From NCBI RefSeq assembly GCF_030272615.1, contig NC_081406.1, forward strand, positions 462,982,072-463,046,071: 64,000 bases of DNA, read 5' to 3'. The stretch's first letter is position 1. Each line of letters opens with the position of its first letter. Positions 22,612 to 35,800 of the stretch are shown here, piece after piece. This DNA comes from Cryptomeria japonica. Its lineage: Eukaryota > Streptophyta > Pinopsida > Cupressales > Cupressaceae. The notes beneath the pieces are model-generated. The model was not told the origin of the DNA and did not search any database. It worked only from the letters and a program-made list of their open reading frames with translations. The translations under genes were made by a program, and so were the position numbers.

Positions 22612-24920
22612 ACAATTGAGTTGGAAGAGAGGGGGAGGGAGATGGAAGAGGAAAAAGGAAGAGATGCAACTAAGGATTAGAGAATGGAAGGAAGAAGAGA
22701 AAAGTAGTAGAGGTTTAGATGTGTTTTACGATCAAGTCGTAATCATCTGAGATTTAGAGTCGAATTTTAGAGTAAAGTTTAGAAATAAAAGAGATAGAAA
22801 AGAATGATAGGAAGGATGGAGTTAGTAGAAGAATCAATAGATGGAGAGCGACAAAGAGTTTGTGAACCATCTTGAAAGAGAGTAGGCAAATGTGAAGAGG
22901 GAAGCAAGTTCATCACCTCAAGCTAGTAACAAGAACATAAGGAGGTAGGATCTACCTTAATTCTTTGGTCATTATGCAAGGATAGTGAGTGAGTCATGAA
23001 GTTATATATAATTATTTATTAGAATAAAGTTTGATTGAGACAAGCCATGATTAGAACAAAATTGTGTGAACTCTCTTTTGAATAGCCTTATAGAGAAATG
23101 TATTATGAGGTACATATGATTAAATAACTATGAAGATGCATGGAAAATGCTAAAGAGTGATAGGAATTGTATCATAGGTTGCTTTAGATATTCTTTAAAG
23201 GATGATCTAGTTTTTGACTTATGCAATATTCTAATGGAAGAGATAGAATCATGAAAGGAATCATTGTTAATTGTTCAAAAATTAAGTTTATGTAAATATA
23301 GATACAATAGTGAATTACTTTCTTAAGTTTGTTGATAAACTTAGTGAAACTCTCATAGATCACCCAATCCTCTAGAAATTAAGTAAGAGGATAGAGAGAG
23401 AAACTTTGAGATTGAACCATGAAGAAGATGAAATAATAGGATAACGACTTATTAAATAATGAAGTTATTTTGATATCACAAGGAAAGACTTACACTTGGA
23501 ATTTTGCATGAAAAGTAAAGATGGTTATCGAGTGTCTCATTTAAAAAGCCTTATAGATAGGCATTTATGAATTTGTATCATATTAGATTGTCGATATGGT
23601 AAATTAGTGAAGTCGGTGTGTTAAGTTTTAAATCATGAAAAGTCACATATTAGTATTAAACTAAATATGATGTTTTGAGAAAAGTGGTAAATAAACCACG
23701 ACACTTGGAAAGATAGAGAGAGTTTAGATGAGATAAACTTAGAATTCTAAACCATAAGAAATGGAATGCATGTTAATGATTATGCTATGTTTTGATAATT
23801 GAATAAAAGAATGTGTACTCATTTTATTCAATTTATATGTAAGATACATACATGTGATACACCTTCTTAATATTTTTTATCTTGTCTTTAAAATTGCTTG
23901 AAAGATAGAAGGAAAAGAATGTTTTCTTTTAAATGTATATTTGATTATCCATAAAATATTGTTTCCTGTCAGATAGGATTGATTGTAATAAAAGATTTCC
24001 TCTATCAATTTCTATTCAAATGAAAGATTGTCTTCTTAGCATAGTATTTTATCTTGCAAGAAATAGGAAGCTAGAATTGAAAGGTGAAAGATTGTCTTTT
24101 GTATGAATTTATTCTAGATTATGTGAACAAAGCTAGATAGGCTTGTGTTTGTGGAAAGTTACCTTCCAGGACGGGTGCCGAATGTGGATTATAGAGAGAA
24201 TAGTTGCTTTTCCAACTATCTATTTTTGCTGTGCATGGCATTATACTCGGTCGAGTAATCAAATTGAATTAACCATTGAAATAATGGAATTCTTTTATTT
24301 TATCCTCTCTACCATATCCTAGATTGATAATGAATGCTTGTTTCTTAAAAGAGTTAGAAAAATGAAAATGCTTGTATCATCTAGGCATGCACCAGATTCC
24401 ATCTTTCCTTTCAAATTTCTTTTGCTAAGCAATTCGTGTAGGATCGGGTATTCTTGATTGACCAAGAATTTTGGGGAAGCGTAAGCTTCAAGGTTGGGTA
24501 GAAAAAGTGCCTAAATCTTGTTCTCGTCTTCATGCTAAGGATTGCATTGGCAATAGCTTGGGTTGTAGATCAACGGACGCATCTCACCCTTTACTTTGTA
24601 TTATTTCATTATTGAACTTGCGACAACTTGAAATGCGTAAGTATTGTATGATCGAAATACTACTTTTATCAATTTTTTTGAATAAAGAATATTTATCTTT
24701 TATAGAAATTTCGTGTTTATTACGATCTAAATAGAATGATCAAATGAAGCTATGGATGGAAAAATGGAATGAAATAGATTTATTAATTGATTTATGAGTT
24801 TATTTAAGAATAAATAGTATTTCGGCTATTATTTGAAGTTAGCTCGATTTACGTCTTTACATTAATTTTGTTACATGTAGTTGAAAATGCCCTTCCGGGT
24901 CCGTGTATACAAAAAAGTGT

Positions 24921-26849
24921 AAGCGTAGAAAAGGAATGTGAATTATTTGATAGATTGCCTCAAAGAAATAATTTCTCAACCCCTTGATTGTAGGGGATTA
25001 ACAAAATGGATTTGTTGAAAAGGCTTTAGAAACATGCAACCCAAATTAAATGGCAGGTGTGAAGTCAGAGTCTATAATATAAAAAAAATAGATAAAATGT
25101 CATTATAGGGGCATAACATCTTCAAACATGAGGCCAATGGGGATAAATATTAAAACGGTCTAATATATTCTTAAAAATAAGCTTATGATGAAGGTCTTTA
25201 AACCTAAACATGAATTAAGCTTTGTCTCTTAATAATAAAGTTTTGATGTGTTCCTTAAAATTTTAATTTCTATGCATCAGTGATTAATATCTTACCTTAG
25301 TCCTAAATTATGAAACAATATGTTCATATCCAAGTCTTGATTGTTTTACTTTGATGTATTAATGTTCATAAGTGAATATTAAAATACTAGGAATTTCTTT
25401 GAAGATAAAATATAACTTAATTACATGTGAGCACTATAGATCCAAACTCAACAAAAGGTCCATATTATCTAGCTATTAAACATAACATTGATAGCTTGTA
25501 AACCAAATAATATGAAATTTTATACAAGATTATAAAGATCACACATTTTTAAATTCTCTACCAAATGACCACGTAACAATCTCTAGGGCCTATTAGTATT
25601 AGTCTCAAATCTTAATACCATTTTTGCATAGATGTGGCCAACAAATCTACTCTAGATCAAATTCTTATCAACTATTGAATTCGTTTTATGCCTTGTATTT
25701 TTCATACATTATAGAGAGTTGGCTATTATAAATAGTATGTTCTATACATGCTAATCAAATTCCTTCTACATGACCTTATCTATTGAATTAATTAGACTTT
25801 TGTTTAAGTATATAGAGACCTACAACATCTCTAATGGGGCCAAGCATAAGTTGATAGTTGAAACACCTAAAAAGTCAATAGCTATCATTCTCCACTCGTA
25901 TAATAGCCATTATTTGGTATTTATAAATCTACTATGATATCAATAGTGACCACAAGAGTGACAATGTATGTCCAGTCTCCATTAATGAGTGGCTTTAAAA
26001 CATAATGAGGCATCATGGTTAATTATTTGTTAGTTCTTCTTTCTACCATGAAATACCTAGGGTACTAATAAAAATATACCCTTTTTATTGTCTAATGTGC
26101 TTTAGCACAACACACAAAGTATAAAAACTACTAAAATCAAAATTATAACCAACTAATGATTACAACTATTGGATTTGACCATATAACTTCTTGATTATGG
26201 GGTACTACCCAAGAAGATACCTTAATAGTGCCATCACTTGATCATGTATTCTCTCTTTATCATAGATAAATATTCAAGGTGATCAACACCCTTGGTGTAA
26301 AAATAGGGATATTATTAAACATGCATTCGTAAAAGTAAACCCAAAAATTTAAATGAAAAAAAAAAATTGAACCCAAATTAGATCATACTTTCATTATTCA
26401 GATAAGAAATTTTCGTAGACAATAACTTTTATCATGCAGGTAAGATATTTCAATAGAAAATTACTTGTTTTGTCAAAGTAGGAATATTGTTGACCTTTAC
26501 AATAAATGTGTGGTTTTGTATTCACAATTATTCTAAGTTCATTCAACATTATAATTGTGGGATATTACTATACAGGTTATGTTGTTCTATATATGTGTAG
26601 AGTGATATTTATATGGGTAGAGTGACATTTATATAGTTTTATAGTATTTTATTTCAATGCTTTGTTTGTATCATTTTAGCATATGATTTGATTACTTTTA
26701 TGTATTTATTAATTTAAAATTTAGTTGATTAAAATAGTATATTTTATTTTCTTGTTTAGAATCATGTTATTTCTTACTTGAATAGGTTATTCATCATCAA
26801 TAAAATTATACAGAGGATTTCTACAGACAATCTTCATTATTTTGGACAA
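24921..26849. other. No gene seen
   Basis: AT-rich, with no open frame worth naming. A phrase near 25090 (GATAAAATGTCATTATAGGGGCATA) has a relative near 28593, so a dispersed old repeat is likely. Confidence 0.4.
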
Positions 26850-27059
26850 GTTCCCTTTGTGATCTTGTATCTCCATTTTGTATCGCATTCTTAATTTTTT
26901 CTGATCCTTGAGGGATCTGGGCTAGATCGGAGGTTTTCTTCCCTCCATTCTTTCCTACCAATGCCCACACCGAATGGAGGTGTAAATGTAATTCTATCTA
27001 TTTTTTAAAAATTAATAAAATTCTTTGGCCTCGACCTTTTAACGATCAAAAAAAAAAAA
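26850..27059 (+). mobile_element. 5'-truncated LINE 3' tail
   Basis: A GC-balanced stretch is followed by GGAGGTGTAAATGTAATTC, TTAATAAAATTCTTTGGCC and a 12-base A run (27048-27059). This build is typical of plant L1 3' untranslated ends. No ORF2 codons are readable, so the copy is severely 5'-truncated. The left edge and the target duplication could not be fixed. Confidence 0.55.
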
Positions 27060-28894
27060 TACAAATTTTCATATTTCAAATCTAATAATTCTCAGATCCA
27101 ACCATTACTCACTTATATGAATGCCAAATTTTAATTTCATATATCGAGTGTGAACATATTTTAAAATTTCATCCTAAGACATTTTCACATTATTCAAGAA
27201 TGTTTTGATAGAACATTGAAAAAAAATTTCTCTTTATTTGCATATGCATGTCATTCAATCACATCATAAATCAATCTAAAGTTAACTTTCTTATATCAAT
27301 TATCATCCATTATCAAGCTAACACTTAAAGGTACATTCTAGTACAAAACTTCAATTGGCTTACATTTGCAATATTAGGCACTTGATATAGTGATGTTCAT
27401 TTTCCTATTGGTGTAAGGGCATGCTTTTGGAAAGTAAAATTCTACAATTTATGAAGTTTTGTAAGTAAGCTTTAGATTGTGTGTGGAAGAGGTAAGATCA
27501 TGCAATGGGATAAATAGTGCCACGAGTTCTTCATGATTGATAAAACCACATTGTGTGCACATAATAGCAAAAAGATAGAGCACAAATGATTATAGTCAAT
27601 GTAATGTCCACATGATAGTTGTGCATGAGTGATAGATGACAATCAAACAAGATCAATAATTAATTTTGGATGTCATTAGATGATCTAACCAATATTAACT
27701 ATAACATTTTTAAGATTAGCAATGAATGTTGTGTCTTTAGGGCATTAGATAAAGTTTATAACTTTTAATGTTGGAGCTTACTACATTGGTAATAAAATTC
27801 GGGTTTTAGCCACTAAATTATTTTATAATACCTTTTTGAGCCTAAGAAACTATTCAATATCTCATTATAAAATTTAATAAGTATTAATTTTGTGTATATA
27901 TTCAAGGTCTTGCATTGTCCTTACAATAGGAGTTGAAGCTAAATATTCATATAGTCAAGATTGGATATGTATATATTTTATCTATAAATGTCTATTCATT
28001 GTTATTTGAGTTATTGAAAAGCATTGTTCTCATACCATATCCTTGTTGAACACACCACAGGAATGAGAGGGGAGGGGGGGAAGGGTAGAAGTGGGGGGGG
28101 GGGATTAGTCTGGACCTAAAATTTTAGATAATTTCTAATCTTAAATTAAAGTTCAAGTGACAACTATATAAAATTACTGCAATAATAAATCATGAAAGAA
28201 CAAAACACAACAAACACATGAGCACAAGATTTAAAACAATCCTTGGAGTAATTTTTTGGCACATCACTTGGAGGGAAATTTCAAACAATCCTTATAGGTT
28301 GCAAGTTAATGCAATTTGGTAATTTTATGTAATAATGGCTACCATAAGAATAATTGGGAGAATAAAAATGGGGGTCATCCAATGGTGCTTGAGGGCCTTG
28401 ATACATTTCATGGGCTTGATTAGGAGTTGCATGAACTATATCATCAAGTGAAGATTAGATGACTAATTCACGTGATTTGATAATGATTACAAATATGCAA
28501 GCCATTAGATCAAAGCAAGATCAATGGCCACCATTCTCTTTGCTAAATTTATATTATAAAATTATAGAAAATAATAAAAAGGAACTTTTATAAGATAAAT
28601 ATCATCATAGGGGCATAGCATCCTAAGAAGAGTGCATGTTCTAGGGGGATAGAGGCAAAATAATAATGAAAATATTGAATTGACAAATGTTACCCCAAAT
28701 ATGAAACCCTTGGCATGAAATATCACACAACATGTTAGTGCATGATTTCATCAAGGAGAAACACAATGTAGTCGAACATGATTTTTGTAACAAAGTTGTA
28801 TGCTTGAATGCTTTTCTCCTTGAATGCATACTTGAACTTGAATTGCTTGATTATGCTTGGTTGAACTTGGTTTTAGAGACTTAGAGTTTGAAAT
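27060..28894. other. No gene seen; G-runs near 28070-28112
   Basis: AT-rich with no supported coding sequence. Two guanine runs (GGGGAGGGGGGGAAGGG and an 11-G tract) lie at 28070-28112. They resemble the homopolymer seen near Copia LTR ends elsewhere in the window. Confidence 0.4.
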
Positions 28895-29068
<174 letters not shown>

Positions 29069-31099
29069 TGTGTTTATATGTAGCTTTTAAACCTTTTCAA
29101 TTTTAATTTTCAAGTAATGTTAATAAAGGTAAGTAAATTCCCACAATTTGCAAAGTCAGCATTCGTCTTTTGAATTTTGAGTCTAATTTGTTTGGACAAG
29201 GGCACCCCACTCTATTCCTAGAAAAATGAGCCATGAAAAAGGTTGTGAATAGGGTAATGCATCAGTTTTAAAGAAACAATCGTAAAACTAAGTTGAATTA
29301 GGCATAAATTACTTGAAAAAATACCAAAGTGGCTCCAAACCTAGTGTCAAATTGTAAAGGTATACAATTTACGACAGTACAATAACTTGTTCAATTTTTT
29401 ATATGAAATTGTTGAACTTTTTTTTTTTTTATTGTCACTTAGAGGCCTAGTTTGTCCCATCATGATCCTTACAGAAATGTATTTTATGGTTTTTGAAAAA
29501 ACATGACCACTTTTTGTGGCCCCCCTTTTTCTCACCATTTTTTTTTAAATTGTAGTTTAGAAAATAAATTTGGCACATTATAACTCTTATTTTCATACAT
29601 TTTCAATTTTATAAGTCTTTCTTTTTTTAAAAGAAAAAAGTGGCCACTTAAGAGCCCCATTTGGCCCCCCATTTTCATACACTTACTCCTAATGAAATCT
29701 TATATATAGATAGTCCCCTATGGAACATATAAGATTCTTTTTATATCTCCCTCAACCACAGTTTTTAATGCTTCTATTTTCTAATGACTCTAGTGTGACT
29801 TGCTTTCTCAATCATTTTATCTTTTTGTTTTGTTTTTGTTTTTATCTTTTTATCTTGGGTTTTCTCACTACCTTGTCCTACATCCTTTTTGGTTATAGAA
29901 AATATGTATTGTCTCAATCATGCCTATAATCAATGTGATATTTTATTTAAATTCTATCTAATTATTAATAGAGTAAGAGAAGGCCCTTATCCGTATCTTT
30001 AATTACCAAAGAAAGGAGCATAAAAGCTTCAAATCTCAACTAATAATGTTAGATGGGTCATCATATTTTAGATTATTCTCATCTTGTACTTTTACAAACA
30101 TTTTTAATATTTTCAATTTAATCATGATATATTGTTGTTTAATGTGCTTGATGTATGCAAAATAGTAGATTGACCGTTTTTTATGTTAATATTTTACTTG
30201 TGGACTAGGCTCCACTTATTCTTTCTTAATATTTTGATATTTCTTTGGAACCCATTTGAAATTAGCATCTTCAAATAAGGTGGCATCGAGATTGGTGAAA
30301 TTTGCTTCCTTATTTTTCTTTGGAGCATAAATATGGAATCTTCCATGTTTTCATATATGGAGGAATGAATTATTATTGTCTACTACTATTTTTTCGCTTT
30401 TTACCCTTTTTTTTGGTTCTTTTGATATATTCCTTTGGTATAATTAATAAATTCTATATTTGTGTTCATAAGAAAATTCTATTTAATGTTCCTTACTCTT
30501 ATAATCATAACAAATGTCACTAAGCGTGTCCAACATAATTTTCAAGTGTGAAGTGACTTGACTCTAAATTGTAATCATGATCATTTTAATCATTTAGAAT
30601 ATCTTAAAAATATTGTAATTATCACAAAAAAGATTTAACTAATGAATTTTTTCTTTGGTTTCATACAAATTTTCTATTTGATGTTTGTTTCCTTTGCAAT
30701 CTTATAAATTTCTTTGTTCGAGTGACAACATAATTTTCAAGTTTAAAGTAGTATATATGTAGCTCTCATCACTACTATAATATTCTATTGGAAAACATAA
30801 TCTAGACATTGATGTATCAGAGAGGCTATCACAATTACTATTGTAACAAAGGTCTTCCAAGTAAACTACAAAATCTAGCCAATGGAACACGATATGGAAA
30901 ACTTCACCTATCTCCTTAAACCCCATCTCAAGAGGAAATACAAAACTCTCTAAAGTGTCCACAAGAACCCCGTTGGCTATGTTTAGACAAACACATAAAT
31001 AGTTTTATATTTGTTTGATATTAATTTTTTAATTATATCAAATTATTCTATGCATATGCTATATTAATTGCCTGGATTAATGTGAATACCTTCACATTG
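29069..31099. other. No recognised gene
   Basis: AT-rich with T-rich tracts at 29400-29650. An 86-codon minus-strand frame (30962-30702) has mixed composition (a CYNSNCDSLSDTSMSRLCF stretch) but matches no family I know and has no flanking support. The base GTTGAC at 31099-31104 is the target site of the Copia insertion that follows. Confidence 0.4.
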
Positions 31100-31104
31100 T
31101 TGAC

Positions 31105-32508
31105 TGATGGTATGATGAACGAACAAGGATTCGGTCAACTACTGAGAGTGGGGGGGGGAGTGAATCACTAGATAGAAAAACTGATAGAACTTCACCAATC
31201 TCAAAATCAATCTCTCAAAGTAAACTTAGAACTATCAATGCAATATCTCTATCAAGATAAAAACTGTCAAAATAAACCGGTTGACTGTTACAACAGATAA
31301 CAGTAATCAACTTGAAACTTATAACCATTCAAATACTTTTATTGACATAAGTAAAACTTCATTTCATATTGCTGTCGGTTATCACGACTTATCAAAGTGG
31401 AATAAGTAGTTAAGAAAATCAACCATAGAAACATAACCCAAAAAAAATTCACCACTTGACACAATATTTTTGACGTGGAAACCCAAATGGAAAAAAACAT
31501 GGTGAGATGGAACTCACAAGAAATTTTGAACTCTTCTGAAGTTCGCCCTGTTAGGATCCAAGCCTATTAAAGCTCTACAAAAACTCTTGCTAAGAATTGA
31601 TCCTGTTAGGAACCACCCGGTCAAGAGATTGACCATAATGCCTTGTTAGAAGCAATACCCTGTGAGGAGTAACATTTGTAAAGGTATTAGAATCCAAACT
31701 AATAAAGCACCTTGTTAGAGGATTTGAATAACACCAAGCTTGTTAGAGCTTACCCGGTTAGGGGATTTAACTGTTGTAATTGTTAGAAAACAACAAGAGT
31801 TTATTGATATGTTTGAATAGCACTTCATTTACTTGTTCAGATCCTTTTCATGCTCCTATCTGCCTTTACTCAAACTGCAGATACATCATCTAGTTTGGCA
31901 ACCACACATTCAATCCAACTTTTCCAACATGCTCAAACTAAACAACTCATCAACCTTATAAACAAATCAACTAGGTTGGTAACATAGCAAAAACTTAATT
32001 CTCATAGAGATTACAAAAAATTCGATTCAAGTATGACCATTGGATTACATAACAATCTCTACACATCATTCAAGAAAGCCTCAATCGCTCCTTGATCACT
32101 GCTTCATCGAACTTAGTAACTCATCATGCACTTTGCATTATATGCAATATACTTGCTCATTCCCAAGACAAAAAAATGTTACCTCAATGCACCAAAATCA
32201 CTTTGAAACTCTCTTCATACAATATGCATACGTGTTATAATCATTAACGCTCGTCATCAAATCATAAACCAATATAACCAATTCACCAAACTTAATTGGT
32301 TAGGGTTTATCAAAACAACAGGTATGGTTTACCGATTCAACCCTCCAATACTTAGCAATATCGGCTCACTCCAAAAACTTTCCTACCAATTACAGTTCCT
32401 TCACTTAGCTCTTCCTACCTATTACAAAACATCATTACAATAATAACATTACCACTTAATTGACATCAATAACATACTATTAATGTAATCTTCATGCAAA
32501 TTCCAACA
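31105..32508 (-). repeat. 3' LTR of Copia element (1404 bp)
   Basis: On the minus strand it starts TGTTGGAATTTGCATG and ends ATACCATCA. It holds a G-homopolymer near its end (31141-31150), a TGACGTGGAAACCC block and degenerate TTGTTAGAGGATTT units at 31540-31780. The partner LTR is 38088-39495. Confidence 0.95.
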
Positions 32509-32522
32509 ATCTCCCCCTTTGG
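32509..32522 (-). other. Polypurine tract of Copia element
   Basis: On the minus strand CCAAAGGGGGAGAT lies directly before the LTR start TGTTGG. It is the usual Copia plus-strand primer. Confidence 0.9.
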
Positions 32523-32873
32523 CATTGATGGCAATACAAATATCAATACCATTGATTGTTGTGATTGTGAATAGGAATCCTGGTTTAGAATTTACCATTG
32601 TACTCTCTTTGTCTTCATCTTGTCTTCATTTTGTCTTCAGCTACTAGCTGGTTGTACATCATACAATTCTGCTCACAATAATCACATAGTTCTTCTCCTC
32701 CTTTGACAACAATGCCAAATAAAATGTAAAACAGGCAATGTAAAACTTCATTGTACAGCATCAACAACCTACAAATTGATTCTCCTCCCATGGAATAACT
32801 CCACTTCTACACCAATCTTGCTATAAAATTCTGCAAGTAGCTCTAGGACTGATGTAATCTACATCATGCTCAA

Positions 32874-35800
32874 TTTAACTCATGAAGGGGTACAACCCCT
32901 AACTAACTTCTAAGATACTCAAAAGTAGTCTTAGGAAGATGTTTAGTAAAGATATCTGGAAGTTTCTCCTTGGTAGAAACATTCTCTAAGATCACATCTT
33001 TACTTTGCACTTTTTCCCTCAAGAAATGATACTTCAATTCAGTGTGCTTGGTTCGTGCATGCAAGATAGGGTTCTTTGAAATATTTATGACACTAGTATT
33101 GTCACATAAGATCTTTATAGGTTTTCTAAACTTCATCTTGAAACCTTCCAAAATGTATTTCATCTAGATAGCCTGGGTACAATTCATATAAGCTGCAACA
33201 TACTCAGTTTCAACAATAGATTGTGAGATACAACTCTTCTTTTTACTACTCCATGAAACAAGTCTTCCTCCAAGAAAGAATGCTCCACCGATTGTTCTTT
33301 TCCAGTCATCAACTTTACCTGCCCAATCTGCATTTGTGTACACCTTCAAATCAAAGTTTCCTCCATATCGATAGCATAATCCATAGTCAACAATACCTTT
33401 CAAATATCTAAAAATTTTGTTAGTTTCTATCAAATGTGTTTCCTTCGGATTCTTCTAAAATCTTGCAACTAGACCAACTACATGAGCTATATCTGCTCTC
33501 CTGTGAACAACATAGTGCAATTTTCCAATCATTTACCTGTGCTCTTTCTCATCAATAGATGTGGCCTCATCTTCCTTAGACAATTTACAACCTGTAACCA
33601 TTGGTGTCCCAATTGGTTTATAGACACTCATACAAAATGTCTTTAATACCTCTTTCACATACTTATACTGTGTGATGAAAATACCACTCTTCATTTGTTG
33701 TATTTGCAAACCTATGAATTTTTTTTATCTCCCACTAGAGATATTTCAAACTCAGTTTTCATTTCATTTTGCAAAGTTATTGCTCATGTCATCATTTCGT
33801 CCAAATATGATATCATCTATAAACACTTCACTAACCAATATTTTATCTCCTTCAGATTTAAGATATATTTTGCTATCTTCATTGATTCTATGAAATCCTA
33901 TCTTCATTAGGTGTGAATGAAGCCTTTCATACCATGTTCTTGGTGCTATTTTCAATCCATATAGTGCCTTGTGCAAATTAAATACCATGTCCTTCTTGTT
34001 TGTTAAAGCATAACCATCTGGCTGCTCAATGTATACTTCCTCTTCTAATATTCCATTCAAAAATGTTAACTTTACATCCATCTAGTATACTTTGAATCCT
34101 TTATGAGCTGCAAAAGCTAGTAAAGTTTTGACACCTTCCAGTTTGGCCACTAGTACAAAAGTCTCACCATAATCTTCTCCTTCTTCTTGTGCATAACCTT
34201 TGCAAAACAATCTAGCTTTGTCGCGAACTACAACGCCATCTTCATTGAACATGTTCATGAAAACCCACTTAGTACCTATTAAATTTTTATTTACTGACTG
34301 AGGTACTAGAGTCCATGTGTTGTTCTTCTCAATTTGTTCAAGCTCCTTCTCCATAGCTTTAACCCAATAATCATCACCAAATGCTTCCTTAGCAATTTAG
34401 GCTCAATAGTGGAGATCATGCAGGAATTTTCTACGATTCTTCTTCTGGTTTGCACTCCAGCATCCTTATCTCCAATAATTTGTTTAGGATTGTTATTGAG
34501 TCTCACATACCTCGGAATAAGATGATCATTATCTTCGAGTTCATCTTCATTATCATCATCTTCTTCTGAGTCTACCTGTTTTGGTTGAACTGGTACATCA
34601 AAATTTGCTTTACCAATTTAAGGTTTCACAGTTTCTGGTTCCAAAAACAAAATGAAAGGGTCTTCATCCTTTTTCTCTACATTGGTTTCTCCTGAGACTT
34701 CAGGATACTCATCCACTCAAACGTCAACACTCTCAATGATTCTTTCTGTCCAGTTGTTAAAACACTTGTAGGCCTTACTCTTGGTGGAATAAACAAGAAA
34801 TATACCTTCATTACTTTTAGCCTCAAACTTGCTAATATAGTCACCTCTCTTAATAAAAAATTTGCTACCAAATATCTAAAAATAATCAACATTAGGTGAT
34901 CTACCATACCAATATTCATAAGGAGTCTTGTCCTTACCTCTTTTTACCAAAATCTTGTTCATAGTGTAGACAGTTGTGCTGATAGCTTCTCTCTAAAAAA
35001 TTTTCACTACACCTCCTTGTATCAACATCGTCCTAGCAGCTTGAACAACTGACTGGTTGTTTCTCTCTACAATAACATTCTATCGTGGTGTCCTCGGTAT
35101 AGAAAGTTGTCATTTGATACCATTCTCTTCACAATATCTAGTGAATTCCTAAGAAGTGAATTCTCCGCCTTGAGTTGTCCTCAGACACTTTATCTTCTTT
35201 CCACTCTCCTTTTTAGCTAAGGCCTTGAATGCCTTGAATTTACCGAATGCCTCTATTTTATCCTTCAAGAATGTGACCCACATCATCCTTGAGCAATCAC
35301 CAGTGAAGATCATAAAATATCTATCACCTTGAATACTTTTAGTCCTTATTGGTCCACATAGGTCTGTATGAACCAAATCTAACAGTTGCTCTACTGAAAA
35401 AGACTTGCTCTTGAAAGTTGAGGATGTCATCTTTCCTAATTAACATTCCTTAGATACAACATTAACCGGTTTGTCCAATTGAGGCAAACCTCTCATTGAA
35501 TTTGACTTACTCACTTTAACAATGTTACCAAAATTCAAATGACAAAATCTCCTATGCCAGAGCCAACTTTCATCTATTTTAGCAATTAAATAGTTGCTAA
35601 CTTTAGGATTTGGGTGAAACAGGTTACCTTTAGTTTTCTTTTCAGTTGCAATTAGTTAACCTTTGCTATCATAGATTTTGCACATACCATATTTAAACTC
35701 CAATGGATATCCTCTGCCATTGAGTTGGGAAACATTGAACAGATTGTGCTTTAGACCTTCAACCTAATAGACATCATCTGCACTGCTCTTTCCATTAATA

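Larger units (their letters stand above)
20700..24920 (+). other. AT-rich region, candidate long LTR start
   Basis: TGTCACGAACCC at 20700 is a plausible LTR start. A TATA-like CTATATATAG lies at 22602 and is followed by a purine-rich stretch, as in LTR U3/R regions. I could not find a convincing matching end, PBS or PPT. No coding sequence is supported: the longest frames are 76-92 codons, are low in complexity and match nothing. Treat as unclassified repeat-derived DNA. Confidence 0.25.

Noticed and set aside
24471-24734. 87-codon frame with basic N-terminus
   Set aside because: It has no recognisable domain and no promoter or splice support; likely chance.
20700-24920. A complete 4.2-kb LTR ending near 24912
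   Set aside because: The GGGTCCGTG at the right is only loosely complementary to the TGTCACGAACCC start, and no PBS follows.
29720-29929. Phe-rich 69-codon frame resembling a membrane peptide
   Set aside because: It comes from a T-rich tract; no start context, homology or neighbouring gene.
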